From positions 1 to 31,422 of the IMG/VR virus record IMGVR_UViG_3300034107_000274: a stretch of DNA of 31,422 nt. One strand, 5' to 3'. The first letter of the stretch is position 1, and each line of letters opens with the position of its first letter. Position numbers and translations under genes: made by a program. This document shows, in pieces, positions 22,885-28,335 of the stretch. The notes below the pieces were generated by a model, which made no database searches, was not told the origin of the DNA, and saw nothing but the letters and a program-made list of their open reading frames with translations. Origin of the DNA: a virus.

Positions 22885-24418
22885 ATTTTTTATTATAAGA
22901 TTGTTTTAATATTTTGTTGCAGTAATTTTTGTAAACTACATTTTTACCTTTTGGCAAAATTGAATTTATAATTTGAAAATAAAAGGGCTTCAAAAGTACA
23001 TCAAATCTTTGTTGAAAATTTCCTTTTTTCTGATGAAATAAAAAATCATCGTGTTTAATATCGCTTTTATCTAAAAATTGAATCCACTTTTCTGATAAAA
23101 TTTTGAGTGCCTGATAATCTGTAACTCCTTTATTTATAAAAAAATTTATGTCAATTGTTGGAGTCTTTAATTTTGCTTTTTTCCCGTCAATTCTAAATTG
23201 TTGTTTTTCCCTTTCAAGTTGCATTTCTATCGGTTCGGGAATATGGCCACAATTTGGGCATTCTTTTTCTTTTTCTGGAAAAGTAAATCCGCACTCTTCA
23301 CATTCCTGCTGGGGCTCAATTATTAATTTTATTTTTCTATCTGAAAAAATTTTATTCCAATCTCGATCAAAAGAAAAATACTGATGTTCGTTTATATTAT
23401 TACCACCGTCAATAATAATAATTTTATCTTTATGTATTTTGTCCGTAATTCTGGCTCCTCTCCCACAAATCTGAATCCATAAGGCAAGGCTTTTAGTTGC
23501 ACGCGCTACCATTATACACTCAACATCGCAAACATCAAAACCTTTTGTAAAGCAACCTGTGTTTATAAGTATTGCATCTGGAGTGTCTTTAAACCATTGT
23601 ATAATTTCATCTCGCTCATTTGAGTTATTATTTACACTATCATAAGTCCTAACATTTTTTTCAGAAAACAATTCCGCAAAAATTGCATTTGTTTCCGTTG
23701 ACGAAGTAAATATCATTGTTTTTTTATTATCGCAATATATTTCGTACGTAGATAATAATGCTCTTTGATATTCCGGATCTTGGAAAACTTGCTTCATTGA
23801 TTCGGCAGTAAATTCTCCGCTACTATCTGTTTTAAGTCCTGAATAATCAAAATCAATTAACTCATTTTCATCTTTTACAAGATAGTTATTATCAATTAAC
23901 CACTTAATTGGTTTGCCACATATTATATCATCATATACATCGGCCATACATTCCACTGCAGTTGTATCTTCATCAATTTTATATCTCTTTAAACGCACTG
24001 GAGTAGCTGTAAATCCAATAATTTTACAGTTCTTTAAATAGGGAAATAACTTATTAAAAATCCAAACGTGGCATTCATCAACAACGCAGTAATTGAATGT
24101 AGGCATTTTGTCGCGTCTATTCCAAAGGCTTGAAACCATTGCGACAATAACTTTATTTTCTGGAAATATTTTATTTCCTGCTAGCACCATTCCAACATCA
24201 ATCCCTTGCTTTTTAAAAGTATCGTTTGTTTGATGAACAAGATCAATACTATCAACTAAAATTAAAGTTTTAGAATCTAGTTGCTTAATCATTTCTGTAA
24301 AAATTACAGTTTTACCACCTCCAGTAGATAGTTGAACGCAAAGTTTATCAACTGTTTTTAATTTTTCAAATATACCATCTAGAAGTTCTTGCTGGTATGG
24401 CCTTAATGTCTTTATCAT
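22862..24418 (-). CDS. DEAD/DEAH-box superfamily 2 helicase with zinc ribbon
   Basis: From ATG 24418 the protein is 518 aa: LRPYQQELLDGIF (Q motif), Walker A STGGGKT (31-37), DECH box (YCVVDECHVW), motif III GFTATP, motif V-like TGCFTKGFDV and motif VI QICGRGAR. After it, CEECGFTFPEKEKECPNCG is a four-Cys zinc ribbon, then a helical tail. The arrangement matches phage RecG/UvsW-like SF2 helicases that remodel forks or D-loops. An ATG nine codons further up (24445) lies inside the leader hairpins, so I prefer 24418, where homology begins (MIKTLRPYQ). It overlaps the primase start by 23 nt and is led by an attenuator-like leader. Confidence 0.9.
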   Translation of the reverse strand: MIKTLRPYQQELLDGIFEKLKTVDKLCVQLSTGGGKTVIFTEMIKQLDSKTLILVDSIDLVHQTNDTFKKQGIDVGMVLAGNKIFPENKVIVAMVSSLWNRRDKMPTFNYCVVDECHVWIFNKLFPYLKNCKIIGFTATPVRLKRYKIDEDTTAVECMADVYDDIICGKPIKWLIDNNYLVKDENELIDFDYSGLKTDSSGEFTAESMKQVFQDPEYQRALLSTYEIYCDNKKTMIFTSSTETNAIFAELFSEKNVRTYDSVNNNSNERDEIIQWFKDTPDAILINTGCFTKGFDVCDVECIMVARATKSLALWIQICGRGARITDKIHKDKIIIIDGGNNINEHQYFSFDRDWNKIFSDRKIKLIIEPQQECEECGFTFPEKEKECPNCGHIPEPIEMQLEREKQQFRIDGKKAKLKTPTIDINFFINKGVTDYQALKILSEKWIQFLDKSDIKHDDFLFHQKKGNFQQRFDVLLKPFYFQIINSILPKGKNVVYKNYCNKILKQSYNKKYGNTNQI

Positions 24419-24431
24419 AAAAATAAAAAAT

Positions 24432-24514
24432 GCCCACAATTTCAAGCGGGCAGGCTTTACTCTTGTGAGCTTTTTAAAATTTCTTAATTAGTATCGAACC
24501 TGCCCGAACAATAC
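24432..24514 (-). promoter_or_regulatory. Attenuator-like leader before the helicase gene
   Basis: Minus-strand RNA from the promoter at 24520-24527 would carry three competing pairings. CGGGCAGG (24506-24499) pairs perfectly with CCTGCCCG (24454-24447). GCTCACAA (24470-24463) pairs with TTGTGGGC (24439-24432), one U-G. GCCCGC (24451-24446) and GTGGGC (24437-24432) form a 6-bp terminator stem with an 8-nt loop, followed by ATTTTTTATTTTT and then the ATG. The first two pairings each block one arm of the terminator. What switches it is unknown. Confidence 0.6.
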
Positions 24515-24519
24515 AAATG

Positions 24520-24527
24520 CAAATATA
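24520..24527 (-). promoter_or_regulatory. Promoter TATATTTG for the helicase leader
   Basis: Exact match to the Bacteroidota TAnnTTTG box. A TTTTG lies 15 bases upstream, slightly closer than the usual spacing. Its first base is the end of the T-run of the terminator at 24537-24560, so one transcription unit ends exactly where the next starts. Confidence 0.6.
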
Positions 24528-24536
24528 AAAAAAAAT

Positions 24537-24560
24537 GGCACGCAAAATTAATCACGTGCC
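24537..24560. terminator. Bidirectional intrinsic terminator after the SSB-like gene
   Basis: GGCACG (24537-24542) and CGTGCC (24555-24560) form a 6-bp stem with a 12-nt loop. The minus strand continues with ATTTTTTTTT and the plus strand with TTTTTTTT. It lies 10 nt past the stop of the SSB-like gene. Confidence 0.8.
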
Positions 24561-24570
24561 TTTTTTTTAA

Positions 24571-24858
24571 TTAAAAAGGAAGTCCGTCAAAGTCTGGTAT
24601 GTCAACCACATCAATTTTATTTTCTATTGGAGTTGATTCCTTCAAGTTTCCAAAATAAAACTTCTCCTCTTTTGTTGCTCCTTTAAAGTTTGATTGAAAA
24701 GAAGCAACGTTTCCGTATTTATCAACTTCATCATTAACGTACATCCGCACGTTTAAATAAATTTTTCCGTTTTCGGATTTTGAGAAAGCCTTGTTTCCCG
24801 ATTTTGCCTGCTCAATTAATTTACTAAAATCGATTGAACCATAATAAGACTGCGCCAT
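24571..24858 (-). CDS. SSB-like single-stranded DNA-binding protein (small)
   Basis: This 95-aa protein has a short beta domain (KIYLNVRMYVNDEVDKYGNV then FQSNFKGATKEEKFYFGNLK) and an acidic end with aromatic tip, PDFDGLPF, like the partner-binding tail of bacterial SSB. Related small proteins occur next to ERF genes in Bacteroidota phages. It would bind single-stranded DNA during ERF-mediated annealing. Shorter than full SSB (about 150-180 aa). It follows the ERF gene by 10 nt and ends at a strong terminator. Confidence 0.65.
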   Translation of the reverse strand: MAQSYYGSIDFSKLIEQAKSGNKAFSKSENGKIYLNVRMYVNDEVDKYGNVASFQSNFKGATKEEKFYFGNLKESTPIENKIDVVDIPDFDGLPF

Positions 24859-24868
24859 AAATAAAAAA

Positions 24869-25363
24869 TTAAAGATTAATAAAAATTGTTTCTTGTTGTT
24901 GTGTTATGTTGTATTTGGTTTTTACTTGATCCAATGAAAAGCCGCCATCTTTTGCCTTTTTTAATATTTCGGTTGTAGCGTTTGGTTTTGGCTCTACTGC
25001 TTTCTGGCCATCATCATCATCTGCGCCCACGCAAACAAATGATTGAAGCGAATATCTGCGGGCATAACTTATTCCCGACCCTTGCGCTTGTGCATCGTTT
25101 ATTTTGTTGTAAACTATTTCGGTAAGTGATTCCATCATTTCTCCAGTTTCGTGCAGCAATATAGTCTTGACAAAGTTTTTGCCATCCACGTGAACAATCG
25201 GCTGGAGAACCGAGATTCCGTTTGCGTTTAGCGTTGGAATAACTGCCTCCCGGATCGAGTTTAAATCTGCGTATTTGCTTTTAAAGAATGGATTTACTGC
25301 GCCTTTTTTGGCGTTGCTCATTTCTGACTGTGCTTTTAGTAAAGCGGTTGCAATGTGTTTCAT
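24869..25363 (-). CDS. erf: ERF-family single-strand annealing protein
   Basis: The ERF core is plain in 164 aa: NPFFKSKYADLNSIREAVIP (24-43), LNANGISVLQPIV, then the hallmark GSGISYARRYSLQSFVCVGA followed by four Asp (95-118). It would anneal homologous single strands in phage recombination and end-joining/circularisation. The C-terminal 45 residues form a small helical tail (TEILKKAKDGGFSLDQVKTK). Neighbours SSB-like and helicase make a recombination-replication set. Confidence 0.93.
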   Translation of the reverse strand: MKHIATALLKAQSEMSNAKKGAVNPFFKSKYADLNSIREAVIPTLNANGISVLQPIVHVDGKNFVKTILLHETGEMMESLTEIVYNKINDAQAQGSGISYARRYSLQSFVCVGADDDDGQKAVEPKPNATTEILKKAKDGGFSLDQVKTKYNITQQQETIFINL

Positions 25364-25392
25364 AAGATAAGATATTAAGATTAATTATTGTT

Positions 25393-25836
25393 TTAAAATG
25401 ATATTGCTAGTGATGATTTTCGTGGCGTTGTTGATACTTTAGGCACTTGAACTCCAGCCGCATCGTATATTTCATTATGCGATTTCAAAGCTAACTTTAG
25501 TAAGTCCTCACGTTCTTTTAGTTCTCGGTTTATATCACTCCACACTTCACAATCTTTAAAGTTGATAGTTTCGCCACCGCTTCGGAATGTGCCTTTTAGT
25601 CCGTACCCCTCGAAGTTCTCTTGTGGGAGAACTTTTATAAGTTCGGCGTTAATTACTTCCAACGCTTCTCCCATTCTTTTGGCTTGTGCTAGTAGTTCAA
25701 TTTTGTCTATCTCTCCAGCATCTAACACTTCTTTGATGAATGTTTTTGCAGATAGCTGAATTTCTAGCTTGTTTGGTAAAAAGTTTTGCGTGTCAATCTC
25801 TTGTTGGCGCATTAACTGGAATAAATCTTTACTCAT
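25393..25836 (-). CDS. 147-aa protein preceding ERF, unknown function
   Basis: MSKDLFQLMRQQEIDTQNFL... is mostly helical: a long helix at about 28-65 (LSAKTFIKEVLDAGEIDKIE LLAQAKRMG) and another at about 100-125, with a beta turn GYGLKGTFRSGGE between. This layout is common in proteins just upstream of phage recombinases; I cannot name the family. The C-terminus ends PRKSSLAISF. It is led by the second attenuator-like leader and ends 29 nt before ERF, so ERF and SSB-like genes would share the control. Confidence 0.72.
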   Translation of the reverse strand: MSKDLFQLMRQQEIDTQNFLPNKLEIQLSAKTFIKEVLDAGEIDKIELLAQAKRMGEALEVINAELIKVLPQENFEGYGLKGTFRSGGETINFKDCEVWSDINRELKEREDLLKLALKSHNEIYDAAGVQVPKVSTTPRKSSLAISF

Positions 25837-25853
25837 AATGTTTAAATTAAAAA

Positions 25854-25928
25854 ATCCTAACTTAAATCCTATTGGTCAGAATAGGCAAAATTAGGATCGA
25901 TTATAATTTTTGTTTCAATCTCTGACCA
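25854..25928 (-). promoter_or_regulatory. Attenuator-like leader before the 147-aa/ERF/SSB operon
   Basis: The minus-strand leader carries TGGTCAGA (25928-25921) complementary to TCTGACCA (25880-25873), perfect over 8 bp with 40 nt between. Between and beyond lie ATCCTAA (25897-25891) pairing with TTAGGAT (25860-25854), which is followed by TTTTT, and a nested CCTATT/AATAGG hairpin (25885-25880, 25873-25868). The 8-bp long-range pairing uses the loop and flank of the nested hairpin, so the two cannot form together. Same design as at 24432-24514, different sequence. Confidence 0.55.
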
Positions 25929-25938
25929 GATTGTTCTG

Positions 25939-25946
25939 CAAATATA
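25939..25946 (-). promoter_or_regulatory. Promoter TATATTTG for the ERF operon leader
   Basis: Exact TAnnTTTG match followed by GCA, as in the helicase promoter (TATATTTGCA in both). No clear TTG -33 element is seen upstream. The predicted RNA start lies a few bases before the 5' arm of the long-range leader pairing. Confidence 0.55.
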
Positions 25947-25956
25947 AAAACTTTTT

Positions 25957-26163
25957 TTATAAATAACTCTTTGCGGTGTAATTTAATTTACTTTCAACTA
26001 AAATACATTCATCGTTCTGCTCCCACTCGTCTAAAATTCTGTAAATTCTTCTAGATCTAACTCCTAAGCGATTTATAAAAGTTTCTCGCCCGAAGTACTC
26101 GAATCTAAACCATAACTCAATGATTGTTATCTTGAATCGGCTGTAATCTTTTCTCCTATCCAT
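25957..26163 (-). CDS. Small HTH-like protein, possible DNA-binding regulator
   Basis: From ATG 26163 this is 68 aa, with a central ETFINRLGVRSRRIYRILDE (27-46) that fits a helix-turn-helix (helix, Leu-Gly turn, Arg-rich recognition helix) and flanking WFRFEYFGR and a C-terminal strand pair as in a small winged helix. Earlier ATGs at 26175 and 26205 lie in the upstream gene; 26163 leaves an 8-nt overlap (ATGGATAG), so I chose it. Being the last gene before the ERF leader and promoter it could control that unit; this is context only. Confidence 0.6.
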   Translation of the reverse strand: MDRRKDYSRFKITIIELWFRFEYFGRETFINRLGVRSRRIYRILDEWEQNDECILVESKLNYTAKSYL

Positions 26164-26311
26164 TGTCTTTGTCATTAAAGTTATCTTTCCAATCCATATC
26201 CTCAATCATTTCATCGGGAAAAAATAAAATAAATACGATAAAAACAATCAAAAGAAGTAAGTAACCAGCTATAAAGCTAAGTAATACGATGTTATCTGCG
26301 ATGTAGTCCAT
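26156..26311 (-). CDS. 51-aa single-pass membrane protein
   Basis: MDYIADNIVLLSFIAGYLLL continues hydrophobic to about residue 31 and ends with an acidic tail (DEMIEDMDWKDNFNDKDNG). One transmembrane helix with an acidic C-terminus is clear. It starts at TAATG with the upstream coiled-coil gene. Function unknown; small early membrane proteins of phages often act on the host envelope or on superinfection, which is not shown here. Confidence 0.72.
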   Translation of the reverse strand: MDYIADNIVLLSFIAGYLLLLIVFIVFILFFPDEMIEDMDWKDNFNDKDNG

Positions 26312-26538
26312 TAGAATAAGTTATTAAGTTGCTCAATCGGGTTTTGGAAAATCTCGTCAAAGACTTTAGTCGCCTGGTCTAGTTGCTTAGTTTCTAATAC
26401 TTCTGCATCTTGCACCTCCCAATCGTTTATAAGTGCTTGCATTAACTCTCTAGCTTGTCTAAGTTCGTTGTTTAAACGCTCATTTTCTTTTCGTACTGCG
26501 TTTAATTGTTCCGCTTGAAATCTGATTAAATCTTCCAT
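26311..26538 (-). CDS. 75-aa coiled-coil protein
   Basis: MEDLIRFQAEQLNAVRKENE RLNNELRQARELM... has heptads of Leu/Val/Met and charged residues over about 5-40, then an acidic helix (DAEVLETKQLDQATKVFDEI). Likely a dimeric coiled coil. Both ends overlap the neighbouring genes as TAATG. Function unknown. Confidence 0.72.
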   Translation of the reverse strand: MEDLIRFQAEQLNAVRKENERLNNELRQARELMQALINDWEVQDAEVLETKQLDQATKVFDEIFQNPIEQLNNLF

Positions 26539-26783
26539 TATTTTATTTCTTTTAGTTTGTTAAAAATATAAGTATTGTCGCCACATACAGACTGGCAAAG
26601 TTCAACTATTTTCTTGTTAACCGCTTCTCGGTATTTGATGCGGATTGTTAATTCTTGAATCTTGCGTTCTAAATCGCAAATCTCGTTTTCCATTTGCTCC
26701 TCAATAGTCAACTCCAATTCTGTTCCCTGTTGATTCGCTGGGTGGCTACTGTTGCCAACTCCTAATACAAAGTGATCGTCCAT
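26538..26783 (-). CDS. 81-aa coiled-coil protein at the start of the leftward early unit
   Basis: MDDHFVLGVGNSSHPANQQG is an unstructured, Gly/Asn/Ser opening; from about 25 a Glu/Leu coiled coil follows (ELELTIEEQMENEICDLERK). Two Cys lie in LCQSVCGDN. It follows the TATATTTG promoter at 26811 with a leader of about 25 nt, so it is the first gene of the minus-strand early unit. Its partner may be the next coiled-coil protein, coupled as TAATG. Confidence 0.72.
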   Translation of the reverse strand: MDDHFVLGVGNSSHPANQQGTELELTIEEQMENEICDLERKIQELTIRIKYREAVNKKIVELCQSVCGDNTYIFNKLKEIK

Positions 26784-26810
26784 AATAAATGTTTTTTAAG
26801 TTTGATGAGG

Positions 26811-26818
26811 CAAATATA
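26811..26818 (-). promoter_or_regulatory. Promoter TATATTTG for the leftward small-gene unit
   Basis: Exact TAnnTTTG box, 27 bases before the ATG of the 81-aa gene. It is one half of the divergent control region 26784-26877, the other being the plus-strand box at 26866-26873. Between them lies an A+T-rich core. Confidence 0.62.
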
Positions 26819-26865
26819 GAATCTAAATTGTAATAAAAAAATTTTTTTATATAAAAGTTTATTTG

Positions 26866-26873
26866 TAGGTTTG
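26866..26873 (+). promoter_or_regulatory. Plus-strand promoter TAGGTTTG, leaderless start
   Basis: TAGGTTTG matches the TAnnTTTG box and ends four bases (CAAA) before the ATG at 26878, which places the RNA start at the ATG. The same four-base gap is seen at 18517-18524. A leaderless message is inferred. Confidence 0.5.
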
Positions 26874-26877
26874 CAAA

Positions 26878-27084
26878 ATGAAAAAGAAAGCTAACGAATT
26901 AGAATTTATTAGTCAAATTAAAAGAGATGGTTCAGGAACGACTAAAGTTAAAAAAAGTTATTTAAAGTCTATGTTAGAAAACTCATTGATGAAAAATGAA
27001 GATTTTGAATTGCATTGTCTTTCTTTAACAGAAAATACATTTATAGCTTTTAATTTTAATGCTTTTGTTGTTAAATTAAAGTAG
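26878..27084 (+). CDS. 68-aa plus-strand protein, unknown function
   Basis: MKKKANELEFISQIKRDGSG TTKVKKSYLKSMLEN... starts strongly basic, then has an acidic/aromatic end (EDFELHCLSLTENTFIAFNF NAFVVKLK). Small alpha/beta protein without a membrane segment. It is the first gene of the only plus-strand unit and is transcribed divergently from the minus-strand early genes. Its placement resembles early anti-host or regulatory genes, but no domain is recognised. Confidence 0.7.
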   Translation: MKKKANELEFISQIKRDGSGTTKVKKSYLKSMLENSLMKNEDFELHCLSLTENTFIAFNFNAFVVKLK

Positions 27085-27130
27085 TGTATATGCTAATAAA
27101 TACTAACATTAATCACTAAAAATAGCATTA

Positions 27131-27343
27131 ATGATAAAAATAACCCACATTAAAACAATCCAAAACCCTAAGTTTATAATAGTTCGCCACTATGATAATT
27201 CTATTGTAACTTTGCCATCTGAATTTAGAGTAGTTGAGGAAGATGCAATAGGTTGTTGGCGTGTACGAATCATCGATAAAATACCTAAAGAATATAAACA
27301 ATCAAATCAATTAATATGGCAGGAAGACCAAAAAAAGGAATAG
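27131..27343 (+). CDS. 70-aa plus-strand protein, unknown function
   Basis: MIKITHIKTIQNPKFIIVRH YDNSIVTLPSEFRVVEED... is beta-rich with a VTLPSEFRV segment and a Lys-rich tail (IPKEYKQSNQLIWQEDQKKE). It lies 46 nt after the first gene and overlaps the next by 28 nt. Looks like a small beta-barrel or SH3-size fold; family unknown. Confidence 0.66.
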   Translation: MIKITHIKTIQNPKFIIVRHYDNSIVTLPSEFRVVEEDAIGCWRVRIIDKIPKEYKQSNQLIWQEDQKKE

Positions 27344-27465
27344 AGAAACGAGAACCGTATAACGGAAAACTAGAAAAGTATAAGATTGAAGTGATCGGAG
27401 GTACAAAAGAATGCAACCGATTGGCTTACGAATATTTAACTAAAAGATACAATGAAAGAAAATAA
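27316..27465 (+). CDS. 49-aa protein with AT-hook-like N-terminus
   Basis: MAGRPKKGIEKREPYNGKLE ... KECNRLAYEYLTKRYNERK. GRPKKG is an AT-hook core (GRP flanked by basic residues) that can bind the minor groove of A+T-rich DNA. The rest is a basic helix. It overlaps the previous gene by 28 nt and the next by 14 nt. A DNA-binding early protein is plausible; a GRPKK opening also occurs in phage proteins that are not AT hooks. Confidence 0.62.
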   Translation: MAGRPKKGIEKREPYNGKLEKYKIEVIGGTKECNRLAYEYLTKRYNERK

Positions 27466-27535
27466 AGAGGGATTGGTGCTTTTAATAGCTTTGTTTGTAG
27501 TATCTGTAATTTACGGAATTTTAGTTTGTTTGTAA
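27452..27535 (+). CDS. 27-aa membrane peptide
   Basis: MKENKEGLVLLIALFVVSVI YGILVCL: a short charged start, then one hydrophobic helix to the last residue. It overlaps the AT-hook gene by 14 nt, in another frame, typical of coupled small phage genes. Too short for family assignment; the regular single-helix shape is the support. Confidence 0.5.
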   Translation: MKENKEGLVLLIALFVVSVIYGILVCL

Positions 27536-27557
27536 TTAAAATTAATTACTACATTTG
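27529..27557 (+). promoter_or_regulatory. Promoter TTTG-17-TACATTTG of the first short transcript unit
   Basis: TTTG (27529-27532), 17 bases, then TACATTTG (27550-27557): the best full match to the Bacteroidota consensus in the window. The predicted RNA would start near 27561 and run into the terminator at 27590-27617, giving about 60 nt with only a four-codon ORF (MFDV) inside. Confidence 0.6.
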
Positions 27558-27589
27558 CAACTCATAATGTTTGATGTTTGATAGATTAG

Positions 27590-27619
27590 AAAAGCCACTA
27601 TTTATTTAGCGGCTTTTTT
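27590..27619 (+). terminator. Intrinsic terminator, first short unit
   Basis: AAAAGCC (27590-27596) and GGCTTTT (27611-27617) pair over 7 bp, with CT/AG continuing inside after one mismatch, and the plus strand runs on as TTTTTTATTTAT. It may end both the plus-strand gene unit and the short transcript from 27550. Confidence 0.8.
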
Positions 27620-27622
27620 ATT

Positions 27623-27630
27623 TATATTTG
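27623..27630 (+). promoter_or_regulatory. Promoter TATATTTG of the second short transcript unit
   Basis: Exact TAnnTTTG box directly after the preceding terminator, with no gene between it and the next terminator. No TTG -33 box is seen in the preceding hairpin region. Confidence 0.55.
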
Positions 27631-27634
27631 CCTG

Positions 27635-27717
27635 ACAGTACTTAGCTTACTTCCCATTAGAACAGTTGTTAAGTCTTTTTTCAACAAAGCCTACTCTAAT
27701 CAGTAGGCTTTTTTATT
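27635..27717 (+). ncRNA. Putative small RNA (about 80 nt) between two terminators
   Basis: Starting about five bases after the TATATTTG box, the RNA would fold into a 5' stem ACUUAGC/GUUAAGU (27640-27646, 27668-27674, one G-U), a U-rich single-stranded stretch (UCUUUUUUCAAC), and a perfect 10-bp terminator hairpin. There is no ATG-initiated ORF of any length. The promoter-stem-U-rich linker-terminator layout is that of a regulatory small RNA. It overlaps the 3' end of the minus-strand 39-aa ORF, so antisense action there is one option. Confidence 0.5.
27686..27717 (+). terminator. Intrinsic terminator, second short unit
   Basis: AAAGCCTACT (27686-27695), loop CTAATC, AGTAGGCTTT (27702-27711): a perfect 10-bp stem, followed on the plus strand by TTTATTT. 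The minus-strand side ends in only TTTG, so it works best for plus-strand RNA. Confidence 0.85.
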
Positions 27718-27815
27718 TCATCCTCAATCGGAGGTATTCCTTTCCACTTGTTGACTGGTATTTGAATCCGCACCCAGTCTTTACCCTCTTTTATCCACTT
27801 GTATTCTAAAATCAA
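27696..27815 (-). CDS. 39-aa protein, TTG start, coupled to the spanin candidate
   Basis: The frame starts at TTG 27815, which overlaps the upstream TGA (TTGA), and ends inside the loop of the terminator at 27686-27711. Protein LILEYKWIKEGKDWVRIQIP continues VNKWKGIPPIEDEI. The EGKDWVRI part resembles the VTDWVRVRI end of the 68-aa protein at 18525-18731. No ATG is available. Protein-like composition and overlap support it; the non-ATG start and very short length are against it. Confidence 0.45.
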   Translation of the reverse strand: MILEYKWIKEGKDWVRIQIPVNKWKGIPPIEDEIKKPTD

Positions 27816-28333
27816 AGCAAAGGAAATTTAAGATAACCTTTGTATCTTCGATATGCTAAATAAATAGCCAATATAATTAAGAGCCACAACCACCAGAGGT
27901 GAATAATAAATGTTCCCCAATTAAACTGTTCCTTGTAAACTATCTTTGTGCTTTCAACTTTGTTAACTTCAATCTCGTTACTAGCTGAATCAACCACTAT
28001 TTTAGCCACTATCTTTTCGCTTACTACAATAGTATTGTCTTTACGTTTTTTCTTGCTTAAACGGGCGTTTTTGTAACGAGTTACTTTGCCCTCGTTATTC
28101 GTAATCTCGATTGGCTCGGTTGTATCTACTGCCTCAATTACAATTTCATCCGTTTCAACATCATAAGCAAATACCTTTTTGTCAATAGAGGTGCTATCAG
28201 TTGTCAAAACTGTTACGTTTTTAGCGATGCTATCTGTTTTTGTTTCTTCTTTGTTAACAGTTTTTGCACCGCAGGAAGTTAAGCATATTACGGCGATTAA
28301 CGCCGTTACAATAGAAATTAATAAATATTTCAT
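27812..28333 (-). CDS. Lipoprotein with C-terminal membrane helix, candidate unimolecular spanin
   Basis: MKYLLISIVTALIAVICLTS ends in a lipobox LTSC with C21 as the lipidation site. The middle (22-135) is a charged, Val/Lys/Asp-rich periplasmic-type region with strand propensity. Residues about 141-161 (TFIIHLWWLWLLIILAIYLA) form a transmembrane helix followed by a basic tail (YRRYKGYLK). A lipid anchor at one end and a membrane helix at the other is the architecture of unimolecular spanins (T1 gp11 type), which join outer and inner membranes and finish lysis. It is the last main gene of the lysis region. A different envelope protein is possible. Confidence 0.7.
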   Translation of the reverse strand: MKYLLISIVTALIAVICLTSCGAKTVNKEETKTDSIAKNVTVLTTDSTSIDKKVFAYDVETDEIVIEAVDTTEPIEITNNEGKVTRYKNARLSKKKRKDNTIVVSEKIVAKIVVDSASNEIEVNKVESTKIVYKEQFNWGTFIIHLWWLWLLIILAIYLAYRRYKGYLKFPLL

Positions 28334-28335
28334 TT

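Noticed and set aside
22862-24445. Helicase start at 24445 (527 aa)
   Set aside because: The extra nine codons (MKLWAFFIF) lie inside the terminator hairpin of the leader and have no match to the helicase fold; the start at 24418 (MIKTLRPYQ) fits better.
24447-24506. Possible tRNA or tmRNA-like element: 8-bp end stem and a GGTTCGATAC string on the minus strand
   Set aside because: The span is only 60 nt, there are no D or anticodon arms, and the T-loop-like string lacks a paired T stem. The pairing is better explained by the leader attenuator.
25957-26205. Start at 26205 for the HTH-like gene
   Set aside because: It would overlap the membrane protein by 50 nt; ATG 26163 gives an 8-nt overlap typical of this genome.
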